Assembly: GCA_001898145.1 (NCBI GenBank) | Contig: MKSR01000012.1 | Span: 62,001-126,000, forward strand | DNA length: 64,000 nucleotides | From: Dyadobacter sp. 50-39 | GTDB lineage: Bacteria > Bacteroidota > Bacteroidia > Cytophagales > Spirosomataceae | Direction: 5' to 3' | In this document: piece after piece, positions 25,950-33,991 of the stretch | How positions within the stretch are numbered: the stretch's first letter is position 1 | How the letters are laid out: each line of letters starts with the position of its first letter | The notes under the pieces: model-generated | Told to the model about the DNA's origin: nothing | What the model saw: the letters and a program-made list of their open reading frames with translations, nothing else | Database searches by the model: none | Translations under genes and position numbers: made by a program

Positions 25950-27170
25950 ATGATAAACCGTAGAGATTTAATCAAGCATCTGTCCACGTTCCCTCTTCTG
26001 GGCGGGTTTCTGGGCAATGGCACCGCTGAGGCTGCCGGCCTGCTGGCCAATGCACCGGTGCGCAACCTCGCCAAGGAGCTGGGCATCCGTACATTTATTA
26101 ATGCAGCGGGTACCTACACTATGATGACCGGCTCACTGATGCAGGACGACGTGGTGGCGACGATCCAGGGTGCCGCGAAGGAATTTATGATGCTTGATGA
26201 AGTCCAGACCAAAGTAGGCGAGAAAATCGCCGCCATTACGCATGCCGAATCAGCGGTGGTGACTGCCGGCTGCTTTTCGGCGCTGACGCTCGGCCTCGCA
26301 GGCGTGCTCACGGGCATGGACCAGAAAAAAGTGGAAGCGCTGCCGCATTTGGAAGGCACCGGTATGAAGTCGGAAGTAATTATTCAGAAAGGCCACAACA
26401 TCGGCTACTCACATGCATTGACCAACACAGGCTGCAAAATTGTACAGGTCGAAACGGCGGAAGAATTGCAGAAGGCGATCAACGAAAAGACTGCATTGAT
26501 GTGGTTCCTGCACATTCAGTCGGACAAAGGACAAATCAAGCATGAGCAATGGATCGAGATTGCCAGAAAAAACGGCATTCCGACGATGATCGACATGGCT
26601 GCCGATGTGCCGCCGGTTGAAAACCTCTGGCGTTTCAACGACCTGGGCTTCGACCTCGTGTGCGTATCGGGCGGGAAAGCAATGCGCGGACCGCAAAGCG
26701 CGGGTATCCTCATGGGTAAAAAGCAATACATCGACGCCGCCCGCCTCAGCATGCCGCCACGTGGCTCCACCATCGGCCGCGGAATGAAAGTGAATAAAGA
26801 AGAAATCCTCGGCATGTATGTCGCGCTGGACAACTTCGTGAAGATGGACCACAAGAAAGAATGGAAAATCTGGGAAGACCGCGTGGCTACTATCGAAAAT
26901 GCCGTGAAAAGCGTGAAAGGTGTTGTCACCGAAGTGACTGTCCCTGAACTGGGTAACCACACCCCCACATTGAAAGTGTCGTGGGATGCCGCCAAAGTAA
27001 GCCTGCCTGTGAAGACATTACAGGAAAGCCTGCGCAAAGGCAACCCGTCGATTGAAGTAATGCCGGCCGAAAACAATTCGCTGACCATTACCACCTGGAT
27101 GCTCAAACCGGGCGAGGAGAAAATCGTAGCATCCAGATTGAAAGAAGAACTGTCGAAAGCAGTTGTTTAA
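25950..27170 (+). CDS. SelA-like PLP-dependent enzyme with Tat-type signal peptide
   Basis: The 406-residue fold-type-I PLP protein belongs to the SelA-related group that includes D-glucosaminate-6-phosphate ammonia-lyase. Visible features: TFINAAGTYTMMTGSLM, ESAVVTAGCFSALTLGLAGVL, PTMIDMAADVPP with D215 for the pyridine nitrogen, and CVSGGKAMRGPQSAGIL with the Schiff-base K243. The N-terminus MINRRDLIKHLSTFPLLGGF carries a twin-arginine motif (RR-x-LIK) and hydrophobic stretch, implying export as a folded holoenzyme, unusual for this family. Next to it is an EF_0837-type amidohydrolase, its usual genomic partner. A lyase acting on a 2-amino acid or sugar acid is likely, but the substrate is unknown. 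Confidence 0.85.
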   Translation: MINRRDLIKHLSTFPLLGGFLGNGTAEAAGLLANAPVRNLAKELGIRTFINAAGTYTMMTGSLMQDDVVATIQGAAKEFMMLDEVQTKVGEKIAAITHAESAVVTAGCFSALTLGLAGVLTGMDQKKVEALPHLEGTGMKSEVIIQKGHNIGYSHALTNTGCKIVQVETAEELQKAINEKTALMWFLHIQSDKGQIKHEQWIEIARKNGIPTMIDMAADVPPVENLWRFNDLGFDLVCVSGGKAMRGPQSAGILMGKKQYIDAARLSMPPRGSTIGRGMKVNKEEILGMYVALDNFVKMDHKKEWKIWEDRVATIENAVKSVKGVVTEVTVPELGNHTPTLKVSWDAAKVSLPVKTLQESLRKGNPSIEVMPAENNSLTITTWMLKPGEEKIVASRLKEELSKAVV

Positions 27171-27222
27171 ATATGTACAGTACCATTTAACATTCCTAAA
27201 CCCAACCTTTTCAAAAAGTAAA

Positions 27223-28476
27223 ATGCAACACAGGTCTATCCTTTTCACATTTCTGGCATGTTTGCTCGGCGTGGCTTCCCATGCCCAGACGTACAGCATA
27301 CTGATCAAGGGCGGCACGGTGATCGACCCGAAGAACAATATCAATCAGGTGATGGATGTCGGTATTTTCGAAGGGAAAATCAAAAAAGTGGCGAAGGATA
27401 TCGATCCGAAGGAGGCCCGCCAGGTGGTGGATGCCAAAGGGATGTATGTCACACCCGGATTGATCGATATCCATGGACACGTGTTTTTTGGCACCGAACC
27501 AAACCATTACCTCAGTAATGGTTTGGTAGCGGTTCCACCCGACGGCTTCACCTTCCGCGTGGGCGTGACGACCATCGTCGATGCGGGCGGAGCCGGCTGG
27601 GATTCGTTTTCCGAGTTCAAAAACAATGTGATTTTCAATTCCAAAACCCGCGTCCTTTCCTTCCTCAACATCGTCGGACAAGGCATGCGCGGCGGAAACT
27701 GGGAGCAGGACACGGCCGATATGGACCCGACCCTCGCTGCGGGTGTTGCCATCAAGAACCGCAACGACGTAGTCGGTTTCAAAGTGGCGCATTTCCAGGG
27801 TAAAGACTGGAAACCGGTTGACAATGCCGTCAAAGCGGGGAAACTGGCGAATATGCCGGTAATGGTCGATTTCGGGGGCAGTACCCCTCCGCTTCCGCTC
27901 GAAGAGCTGTTCATGAAACACCTCCGCCCGGGTGACATTTATACACATGCATACACCTTGCTCGAAGGTAATATCCGCGAAACCATTGTAGATGAAGCCA
28001 CCCGGAAAGTGAAACCGTTCGCGATCGAAGCGCGGAAACGGGGCATTGTTTTCGACGTCGGCTACGGCGGCGCGAGCTTCAATTACTCTCAGGCGATTCC
28101 GGCCATGAAAGCGGGTTTCTACCCCACTACCATCAGTACCGACCTTCATACCGGCAGTATGAACGGCTCCATGAAGGATATGCTGAGCATTATGTCGAAA
28201 TTCTATAATATGGGTATGGACCTGCCGTCCGTTATCAAAGCCAGCACCTGGGAGCCTGCCAAGGTGATCCACCGCGAGCAGTTGGGCCACATCACCGAAG
28301 GCGCGATCGCCGACGTTGCCGTGTTCTCCATGCGCCAGGGCAATTTTGGTTTTTATGACAAAACCGGCTACAAAGTAACTGGCAAAGAAAAACTGGAATG
28401 CGAGCTGACTGTCATGGGCGGAAAAATAGTTTATGATTTGAACGGAATTACGGAGCCGATCTATTTGACGAAATAA
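27223..28476 (+). CDS. Exported amidohydrolase/deacetylase family metallohydrolase (EF_0837/cog3964 type), copy 1
   Basis: The 417-residue protein has a signal peptide (about 1-21, ending HAQ) and an amidohydrolase-superfamily barrel: IKGGTVIDPKNNINQVMDV, PGLIDIHGHVFFG with metal ligands H84 and H86, VGFKVAHF with the bridging Lys187, DIYTHAY with H242, and ISTDLHTGSM with D307. The segment FDVGYGG carries Tyr281 where the family usually has His. Relatives (Atu3266, EF0837) were once called dihydroorotases and were shown to hydrolyse acetyl-(R)-mandelate, so an acyl-ester or acyl-amide of a hydroxy/amino acid is likely. The start ATG 27223 begins the signal sequence. It is 52 bp after the SelA-like gene. 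Confidence 0.87.
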   Translation: MQHRSILFTFLACLLGVASHAQTYSILIKGGTVIDPKNNINQVMDVGIFEGKIKKVAKDIDPKEARQVVDAKGMYVTPGLIDIHGHVFFGTEPNHYLSNGLVAVPPDGFTFRVGVTTIVDAGGAGWDSFSEFKNNVIFNSKTRVLSFLNIVGQGMRGGNWEQDTADMDPTLAAGVAIKNRNDVVGFKVAHFQGKDWKPVDNAVKAGKLANMPVMVDFGGSTPPLPLEELFMKHLRPGDIYTHAYTLLEGNIRETIVDEATRKVKPFAIEARKRGIVFDVGYGGASFNYSQAIPAMKAGFYPTTISTDLHTGSMNGSMKDMLSIMSKFYNMGMDLPSVIKASTWEPAKVIHREQLGHITEGAIADVAVFSMRQGNFGFYDKTGYKVTGKEKLECELTVMGGKIVYDLNGITEPIYLTK

Positions 28477-28564
28477 GCTGTAAGCAATAAGCTTTTAAGC
28501 CATAGGCAATAAGCTGTAAATTTAGAAGCCTATTGCTTATAGCCTAAAGCTTATAGCTTGCAGC
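28477..28564. repeat. Imperfect long inverted repeat in intergenic gap
   Basis: Starting immediately after the amidohydrolase stop, two arms of about 40 bases (28477-28516 and 28525-28564) are imperfect reverse complements built from the words AAGCTATAAGC, AAGCAATA and AGCCTA. The RNA would form a long bulged hairpin, possibly an attenuator or mRNA-stability element. It resembles dispersed intergenic repeats of Cytophagales. Confidence 0.7.
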
Positions 28565-28600
28565 CTACAACAACATCCCTGAACCCCTCTTAATTGACCT

Positions 28601-30334
28601 ATGTTGAAGAAACGTTTAAAACTTTCTGCTTCCCTGCTTATGCTGCTTGCATTGGGATTTACGCAGCATTCCGACCGGGACTTACCGGTTGTTAATACCA
28701 AAAATGGCGGCCTTTTCCTTCCGGATGGATTTGAGGCTACGGTGGTGGTCGATAGTCTTCCCGGCCGCGCGCGGCACATTGCCGTGAATGACAATGGCGA
28801 CATTTATGTAAAAGCAAGATTTGCCGATAAAGGAGAGTCCGTGATCGCACTGCGCGACACGAACAACGACGGCCGGGCCGACATTATCAAGCGTTTCGGC
28901 GGTGCTGCCAAAGAACGTGCCTACGGTACTGCTATGCGCATTTACAAAGGATATCTCTATTTCAGCTCCGAATTGGTCGTTTACAGATACAAGCTCACGC
29001 CGGGCAAACTCGTTCCTGAAAGCCCGGAAGAAGTGATTCTGACGGACGATCACCCGCACGGTATGCACGAACACATCGCCAAACCGATCACATTCGACGA
29101 TAAAGGCTTCATGTACGTGCCATTCGGTGCAAACTCAAACTGCTGCCAGGAGCAAAACCGCACACCGGGTTCGAAAGGGATGATGCCCTGCCCTATCCTG
29201 GAAGACCACGGCGGCATCTGGAAATTTGACGCCAACAAAACCGGCCAGTTACAGAAGGACGGTACCAAGTTTGCGACGGGCCTCCGAAGCGTAGTGGCAT
29301 TGGACTGGAATTTCCAGGATAACAACCTCTATGCAGTACAGCACGGCCGCGACGACCTGCTGCGACTCTGGCCACAGCTGTACAATGGCTGGCAGAGCGC
29401 ATTGCTGCCGTCGGAAGAATTCCTGAGGGTCAAAGAAGGTACCCACGCCGGCTGGCCGTACTGCTACTGGGACCAGATGCAATCCAAAAAGGTACTGAAC
29501 CCCGAATACGGTGGTGACGGTAAAATTGTTGGCGATTGCGACCAGTACGAGAAGCCGCTCATCGGTTTCCCTGGTCACTGGGCACCAAATGATATTCTTT
29601 TCTACCAGGGCAGCCAGTTTCCAGAGCATTACAAAAACGGTTCTTTCATCGCATTCCACGGATCGACCAACCGCGCGCCTTATCCGCAATCGAGCTACTT
29701 TATTGGATTTGTTCCATTCAAAAATGGCCAGGTTGCCGGGGAATATGAGATTTTCGCCGACGGTTTCGCCGGCCTGGACCCGATCGTGAACGTGAGCGAC
29801 GCCGTATACCGACCGATGGGGATCGCCATGGGTCCCGATGGTGCCATCTACATTGCTGAAACAGAAAAAGGCAAAATCTGGAAGGTGACCTACAAAGGCA
29901 ATAAAAAGAAATTCGCCAAAGCCGCATTGGCAAAAATGGAGCAGCGTAAAACAATGACGCACATCCGCACACCGGATTTCGTAAACGATAATCTGGACAA
30001 GGACAAACCCGTGGCAGGCGGAAAGGTTTACAGCGTGTACTGCACGGCCTGCCACCAGCGCAACGGGATGGGTGATTCACAGCGCTTCCCGCCGCTGGGA
30101 GGGGCTGAATGGGTTACGGGCGACAAAGAACGGCTGATCAAAGTGTTGCTCAACGGCCTGGAAGGTCCGATTGAGGTGAAAGGCCAGGCCTATAACAATG
30201 TGATGCCTCAGCACAGTTTTTTGAAAGACGACGAAATTTCAGAGGTACTGACCCACATCCGGAGCAATTTCGGAAACAATGCGAGCCCGGTGACAACCGA
30301 TGAGGTGGCCAAAGTAAGGGCGTCGCTCAAATAG
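28601..30334 (+). CDS. PQQ-type sugar (sorbosone/glucose) dehydrogenase fused to cytochrome c domain
   Basis: The 577-residue exported protein starts with a signal sequence (MLKKRLKLSASLLMLLALGF). A six-bladed beta-propeller of the soluble glucose/sorbosone dehydrogenase type (about residues 35-430) includes ARHIAVNDNGDIYV, HPHGMHEHIAKPITFDDKGFMYV, GTHAGWPYCYW and YRPMGIAMGPDGAIYIAE. A C-terminal class I cytochrome c domain has the haem motif CTACH (residues 481-485) and likely axial Met in NNVMPQHSFL. The fusion would pass electrons from sugar or alcohol oxidation directly to haem. The substrate cannot be read from sequence. Cysteines near 181-197 suggest a disulfide loop. Confidence 0.87.
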   Translation: MLKKRLKLSASLLMLLALGFTQHSDRDLPVVNTKNGGLFLPDGFEATVVVDSLPGRARHIAVNDNGDIYVKARFADKGESVIALRDTNNDGRADIIKRFGGAAKERAYGTAMRIYKGYLYFSSELVVYRYKLTPGKLVPESPEEVILTDDHPHGMHEHIAKPITFDDKGFMYVPFGANSNCCQEQNRTPGSKGMMPCPILEDHGGIWKFDANKTGQLQKDGTKFATGLRSVVALDWNFQDNNLYAVQHGRDDLLRLWPQLYNGWQSALLPSEEFLRVKEGTHAGWPYCYWDQMQSKKVLNPEYGGDGKIVGDCDQYEKPLIGFPGHWAPNDILFYQGSQFPEHYKNGSFIAFHGSTNRAPYPQSSYFIGFVPFKNGQVAGEYEIFADGFAGLDPIVNVSDAVYRPMGIAMGPDGAIYIAETEKGKIWKVTYKGNKKKFAKAALAKMEQRKTMTHIRTPDFVNDNLDKDKPVAGGKVYSVYCTACHQRNGMGDSQRFPPLGGAEWVTGDKERLIKVLLNGLEGPIEVKGQAYNNVMPQHSFLKDDEISEVLTHIRSNFGNNASPVTTDEVAKVRASLK

Positions 30335-30354
30335 CAGGATATTACGCCATTCAT

Positions 30355-30423
30355 CTTCCAACCCCGTTTAAGCGGATATTACTCTCCGGCAATTGAGTAT
30401 TCCTTTATAGGGGTTGGAGGAAG
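30355..30423. repeat. Inverted repeat in the gap before the cytochrome c gene
   Basis: CTTCCAACCCC (30355-30365) is complementary to GGGGTTGGAGGAAG (30410-30423) apart from a small bulge, leaving a loop of about 44 bases. It lies in a 127-bp gap between two co-oriented genes and may be a terminator-like or processing hairpin; no T tract follows. Confidence 0.5.
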
Positions 30424-30461
30424 AATGGCAAACGTAACTCGTTCACCATTTCTGTAATTAC

Positions 30462-30893
30462 ATGTTGAAAAACAATATTTTAGCCGCAAGCTTTATCATT
30501 CTTTCCGGAATCGGCCTCGTCGGGTTTTCTTCCGGAAAGCGCAATTTCACACACACAAGCCAGGATCCCTGGAAAGCTCCAGCCTGGGCCGATACCCTGA
30601 AAAGCCCCTATCACGAAGAGCCGCTGACACTAGCTCAGGGCGAAGAGCTGTTCACCTTATATTGCTCTTCCTGCCATGGCGAAGGTGGTTACGGCGACGG
30701 GGCCGCGGGCGGCGCACTGGGTCAGAAGCCCGCCAACTTTCACGATACGCTCGTGAAGGCACAAAGCGATGGTTCGCTGTTCTGGAAAATGTCCAACGGC
30801 CGTGGCAACATGCCGCCGTTCCAGGATGTATTTACCGCCGAGCAGCGCTGGCAGCTAGTGGCTTACATCCGGCATTTGGGTAAAATAGAGTAG
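30462..30893 (+). CDS. Small exported c-type cytochrome
   Basis: The 143-residue protein has an N-terminal hydrophobic signal/anchor (about residues 5-24) and one class I cytochrome c domain with CSSCH (C68, C71, H72) and the axial Met117 in GRGNMPPF, ending in the usual C-terminal helix QRWQLVAYIRHL. It lies between two PQQ-type dehydrogenase genes and is the obvious electron acceptor for them. A terminal oxidase connection is inferred. Confidence 0.9.
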   Translation: MLKNNILAASFIILSGIGLVGFSSGKRNFTHTSQDPWKAPAWADTLKSPYHEEPLTLAQGEELFTLYCSSCHGEGGYGDGAAGGALGQKPANFHDTLVKAQSDGSLFWKMSNGRGNMPPFQDVFTAEQRWQLVAYIRHLGKIE

Positions 30894-30906
30894 TACTTCG
30901 GCAATC

Positions 30907-30950
30907 GGCTGTCGGCTATCGGCACTTTTTTAGCTTAACAGCCGACAGCC
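30907..30950. repeat. Perfect 11-bp stem inverted repeat
   Basis: GGCTGTCGGCT (30907-30917) and AGCCGACAGCC (30940-30950) form a perfect stem around a 22-base loop that contains TTTTTT. It lies between the cytochrome c gene and the second dehydrogenase. It may act as a terminator or stability hairpin and resembles the other intergenic repeats of this locus. Confidence 0.65.
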
Positions 30951-30977
30951 AAAATCCTAAACCCCATAAAAAACACT

Positions 30978-32459
30978 ATGTTACATTACAGCCGCATTAT
31001 CAGGTCCGGATTCACTTCAGCGCTTGCCCTGGGCATGGCGTTTTCTGTTTTCGGACAACAACGGGAGGTGTCCACCTCCGTCCCAAAACCACTTCGCGAC
31101 GACATTACTATTGAGGAGTACATGAAAGTAGAGCCGGAAGCGGTCCGCCTCATCCAGCATCCGGTTACCGGTGAGATCTACTACACCACATTCTTCGGCG
31201 ATGTGGTTAAAATTGTGATCGAAAACGGAAAGCCCGTGAGCAAAAAACTGCTTTCTGTCGAAGATCACGGCATTCCCCGTCTGCAAGGCGCTGCATTCCA
31301 TGGCAATACCCTCTTCCTGGCCGGAAATGTGAGCGTGAACAACAACAAGGGCAACAAAGGCCGGATGGTCCGTTACGAAATGACGCCCGGCGCGGACAAA
31401 CCCGAAATGACGGTGGTATTCAACACCGTGGAATACGGGGCCAACAAAACTACTTTCGATCACGGTTGGAACGCCCTGGAAATCAGCCCGGACGGTAAAT
31501 ACATCTACGTAAACACCGGCGCCCGCACGGATCACGGCGAAGTTCAGGATAATGGAGGCGAGTATCCCAATGCACGTGACAATGCACTCACGGCCAACAT
31601 CTTCCGTTTCCCTATCAATTCCAAAGACCTCCTGCTGTCGACGGACCTGGCTAAACTGAAAGCCGACGGGTACATTTTCGCGGAAGGCATCCGTAATGCC
31701 TACGATATGGCTTTCGATGCAAAGGGTAATCTTTTCGCCGTTTCCAATTCCGGCGATTACGACCATCCCGAGGACATGTTCTGGGTTCGCAAAGGCCGCC
31801 ATTATGGCTTCCCGTGGGTAATGGGCGGTATCGAAAACCCTCAGCAGTTCCCGGATTTCCAGGCCGATCCTGAGAAAGACCCGTTCCTCAGCAAATTTGC
31901 ATTCGCCTTTCTTATGAAATACTTTCACAACGACCCGGATTTCCCGAAACCTCCGGCCGGTGTGAAGTTCACCCCATCTGTTCAAAACCTGGGCCCGGAT
32001 GCCAACGAATACCGCGACCGAAAAACTGGTGTGGTGATGGACGGTGATACGACCGGCGTCACAGTGGGTACATTCAACGCGCATTCGTCGCCGCTTGGCA
32101 TTTTCTTCGATACCCACAATGCGCTGGGCAAAGACCTTACCGGCGATGGCTTCGTGATCCGCTATACCGGTGGCCCGCGTAATGGTGTCGTGAACCCCAA
32201 CCCGCTGCGCAGATATGGCAAGGACCTGCTGCACCTGGAAATGACGTACGACAAGAAGACCGACAATTTCAAAACCAAAACCACCAGCATAATTAACAAC
32301 TTCACAGCCCCTACCGACGCATTGCTCGTGGGCAATACGCTGTACGTCATTGAATACGGCGGCAAGCAGGGCGGTAACAAGGCCGGAGGAAGCCTTTGGA
32401 AGATTACGCTTCCTGCTAATGACAAGCTGGTGAAAAAAGCCAAAAAGAAAACTTCGTAA
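30978..32459 (+). CDS. PQQ-dependent sugar dehydrogenase (GSDH/YliI-like), exported
   Basis: The 493-residue protein has a signal peptide (about residues 1-27) and a soluble-glucose-dehydrogenase-type propeller: RLIQHPVTGEIYYTTFFGDVVKI, FDHGWNALEISPDGKYIYVNTGAR (catalytic-His type HxW region), GIRNAYDMAFDAKGNLFAVSNSGD, GRHYGFPWVMGG, and PLGIFFDT. No haem motif is present, unlike the fused homologue upstream. It probably oxidises a sugar or polyol with PQQ and hands electrons to the small cytochrome c encoded just upstream. PQQ synthesis genes are not in the window. Confidence 0.85.
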   Translation: MLHYSRIIRSGFTSALALGMAFSVFGQQREVSTSVPKPLRDDITIEEYMKVEPEAVRLIQHPVTGEIYYTTFFGDVVKIVIENGKPVSKKLLSVEDHGIPRLQGAAFHGNTLFLAGNVSVNNNKGNKGRMVRYEMTPGADKPEMTVVFNTVEYGANKTTFDHGWNALEISPDGKYIYVNTGARTDHGEVQDNGGEYPNARDNALTANIFRFPINSKDLLLSTDLAKLKADGYIFAEGIRNAYDMAFDAKGNLFAVSNSGDYDHPEDMFWVRKGRHYGFPWVMGGIENPQQFPDFQADPEKDPFLSKFAFAFLMKYFHNDPDFPKPPAGVKFTPSVQNLGPDANEYRDRKTGVVMDGDTTGVTVGTFNAHSSPLGIFFDTHNALGKDLTGDGFVIRYTGGPRNGVVNPNPLRRYGKDLLHLEMTYDKKTDNFKTKTTSIINNFTAPTDALLVGNTLYVIEYGGKQGGNKAGGSLWKITLPANDKLVKKAKKKTS

Positions 32460-32496
32460 TACATCTCGTTCTACATATAACTTTAATTATTCTGTT

Positions 32497-32964
32497 ATGA
32501 AATCTGAAAGAAGATCTCTAATCAAAAAACTTTTTGCCTCCGTAGCCGGCATTGCAGGCATCGGCGCGGCGTCCAAAGTGCAGGCGGAAGCTGCTGCTCC
32601 TGCGCCTCAAAAAGAAGTAGGTGATGTCGAAATGTATCAGGACGTTCCTCTTTTCTCGGGCCATACCAAGTATAACAACCTCGTTTTCGTAGCTGGAAAA
32701 GGCGCTCACTTCGACGGAGACATTACCGCTCACACCAAACACGTCCTGGACGAGTTGGAAAAAGAACTCATCAAAGCAGGTTCTTCAATGGAAAAAGTGC
32801 TGAAATGTTCCGTTTTCCTTCACGACCTGAATGACTACAAAGCTATGAACGAAGCCTACAAAGGCCGTTTTGGCAGCAAACCGCCATGCCGTACCACCGT
32901 AGCGGTATATGGCGGCGTGCCAGGCGATTCACTCGTTGAAATCGACTGTATCGCTTACGTTTAA
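32497..32964 (+). CDS. RidA family protein with Tat-type signal peptide
   Basis: The 155-residue protein is a RidA/YjgF enamine/imine deaminase preceded by an unusual leader MKSERRSLIKKLFASVAGIAG with a twin-arginine motif and AxA-like cleavage region (about residues 1-33). The RidA domain includes YNNLVFVAGKGAHFDGDITAHTKHVLDELEKELIKAGSSMEKVLKCSVFLHDLNDY, then the catalytic R132 in PCRTTVAVYG and E148 in LVEIDCIAYV. RidA normally hydrolyses reactive enamines released by PLP enzymes in the cytosol. Here it is encoded in the same locus as a Tat-signal PLP enzyme, so it may do this in the periplasm. Confidence 0.9.
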   Translation: MKSERRSLIKKLFASVAGIAGIGAASKVQAEAAAPAPQKEVGDVEMYQDVPLFSGHTKYNNLVFVAGKGAHFDGDITAHTKHVLDELEKELIKAGSSMEKVLKCSVFLHDLNDYKAMNEAYKGRFGSKPPCRTTVAVYGGVPGDSLVEIDCIAYV

Positions 32965-32984
32965 CATAACGCTTTGCATTACCC

Positions 32985-33036
32985 CTTCGGCTCCGCTCAG
33001 GTTGATATCCCGATGTCATCCGAGGCGGAGTCGAAC
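32985..33036. repeat. Dispersed-type intergenic inverted repeat
   Basis: TTCGGCTCCGCTCAG (32986-33000) and the reverse complement of GTCATCCGAGGCGGAGTCGAA (33015-33035) form an imperfect hairpin. The word TTCG-CTCCGCTCAGG-TGA is familiar as a dispersed intergenic element in many Bacteroidota genomes. The remaining gap to the sigma gene holds AT-rich sequence only. Confidence 0.6.
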
Positions 33037-33256
33037 CATTTTTCACCCCCTCCTGGATCCTCCTTTTCCCTTTTTCCTCCAAATCTCAAAAGTCACCAAC
33101 GCCTCACAAGAGCTTACTTACAGTGGTTTTACCAAATTTTTATTTTGGAATAATACAATTAACCAGGATTAAATTCGCTGACAAAAAATAAAGTCGTACT
33201 TATATTTTAGATTATGGCGATTAAACAGTTAATTTGTTCAACTGACCCGACAAGAA

Positions 33257-33868
33257 TTGAACAAGAAACAACGTATCGCTGAAGAGAATGAAGTTCTTAT
33301 CAATCTCTGGCACCAAAGCCAGGCAGGGGACAGTCTGGCATTTTGCCAGCTAGTCGACAAGCAATACCGTACGTTGTTCAATTACGCCTGCAACTTCACA
33401 TCCGACCGCGAGTTTATTAAAGATGCCATCCAGGACCTGATGATCCACATCTGGGAAAGGCGTCAGAACATTCAGATCCAGTTTGTTACCATTTACTTCC
33501 TGCGCGCACTGCGTAACCAGCTCATGCAGGAGTTCCGCCGGAACAACAGCTCGCACCCACTCCTCGACATCGACGAAGCAAGCCATGTTTCCGACTATCA
33601 GACAATCGAAACCGAGATCGAGCGAAACGAACTGCTGAATGAGAATCAGGTCAAAGTACGCTGCGCGATCGAAGAGCTGCCCCGTCGCCAAAAAGAAGCG
33701 GTCTTTCTGAAATACTTCGAAGGCATGGACAACGAGCAGATAGCCGACCTGATGCAGGTCAACCGCCAATCTGTCGCCAACCTGCTTTTCAAAGCCATCT
33801 CTGCGCTCAAACAGCACATTCACCCGATCAGCAATTTGCTTTTGCTCTGCTTAACATTCCCCTTCTAG
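33257..33868 (+). CDS. ECF RNA polymerase sigma factor, second copy
   Basis: The 203-residue protein has sigma region 2 (DSLAFCQLVDKQYRTLFNYACNF, EFIKDAIQDLMIHIWERRQNI, VTIYFLRALRNQLMQEFRR) and region 4 (AIEELPRRQKEAVFLKYFEGMDNEQIADLMQVNRQSVANLLFKAISALK). The likely start is TTG at 33257; no ATG is available before conserved region 2 and a stop codon lies at 33230. The matching fecR gene lies 2.2 kb downstream, separated by an acyltransferase and HicAB. The last ~12 residues are hydrophobic (PISNLLLLCLTFPF), unusual for an ECF factor. Confidence 0.85.
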   Translation: MNKKQRIAEENEVLINLWHQSQAGDSLAFCQLVDKQYRTLFNYACNFTSDREFIKDAIQDLMIHIWERRQNIQIQFVTIYFLRALRNQLMQEFRRNNSSHPLLDIDEASHVSDYQTIETEIERNELLNENQVKVRCAIEELPRRQKEAVFLKYFEGMDNEQIADLMQVNRQSVANLLFKAISALKQHIHPISNLLLLCLTFPF

Positions 33869-33991
33869 CCTTCCTGCACCGTAAAAAATCTAACCTAAAA
33901 CCGCGAGTATCTTTCCATCCTCTTAGAAAGCCTCTGCTGGCATGCAACTGAAAGTTCATTTGTTGCATCCTTTCGGTAACAAAATATAACC

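Noticed and set aside
27211-28290. 359-codon open frame antisense to amidohydrolase copy 1
   Set aside because: Same shadow pattern; no start context or recognisable motif.
31017-32234. 405-codon open frame antisense to the PQQ dehydrogenase
   Set aside because: Shadow frame with His/Arg/Val-biased composition; the opposite strand has clear propeller motifs.
32985-33036. Possible CRISPR or attachment site
   Set aside because: Only one imperfect inverted repeat with no spacers or direct repeats; fits a dispersed intergenic hairpin better.
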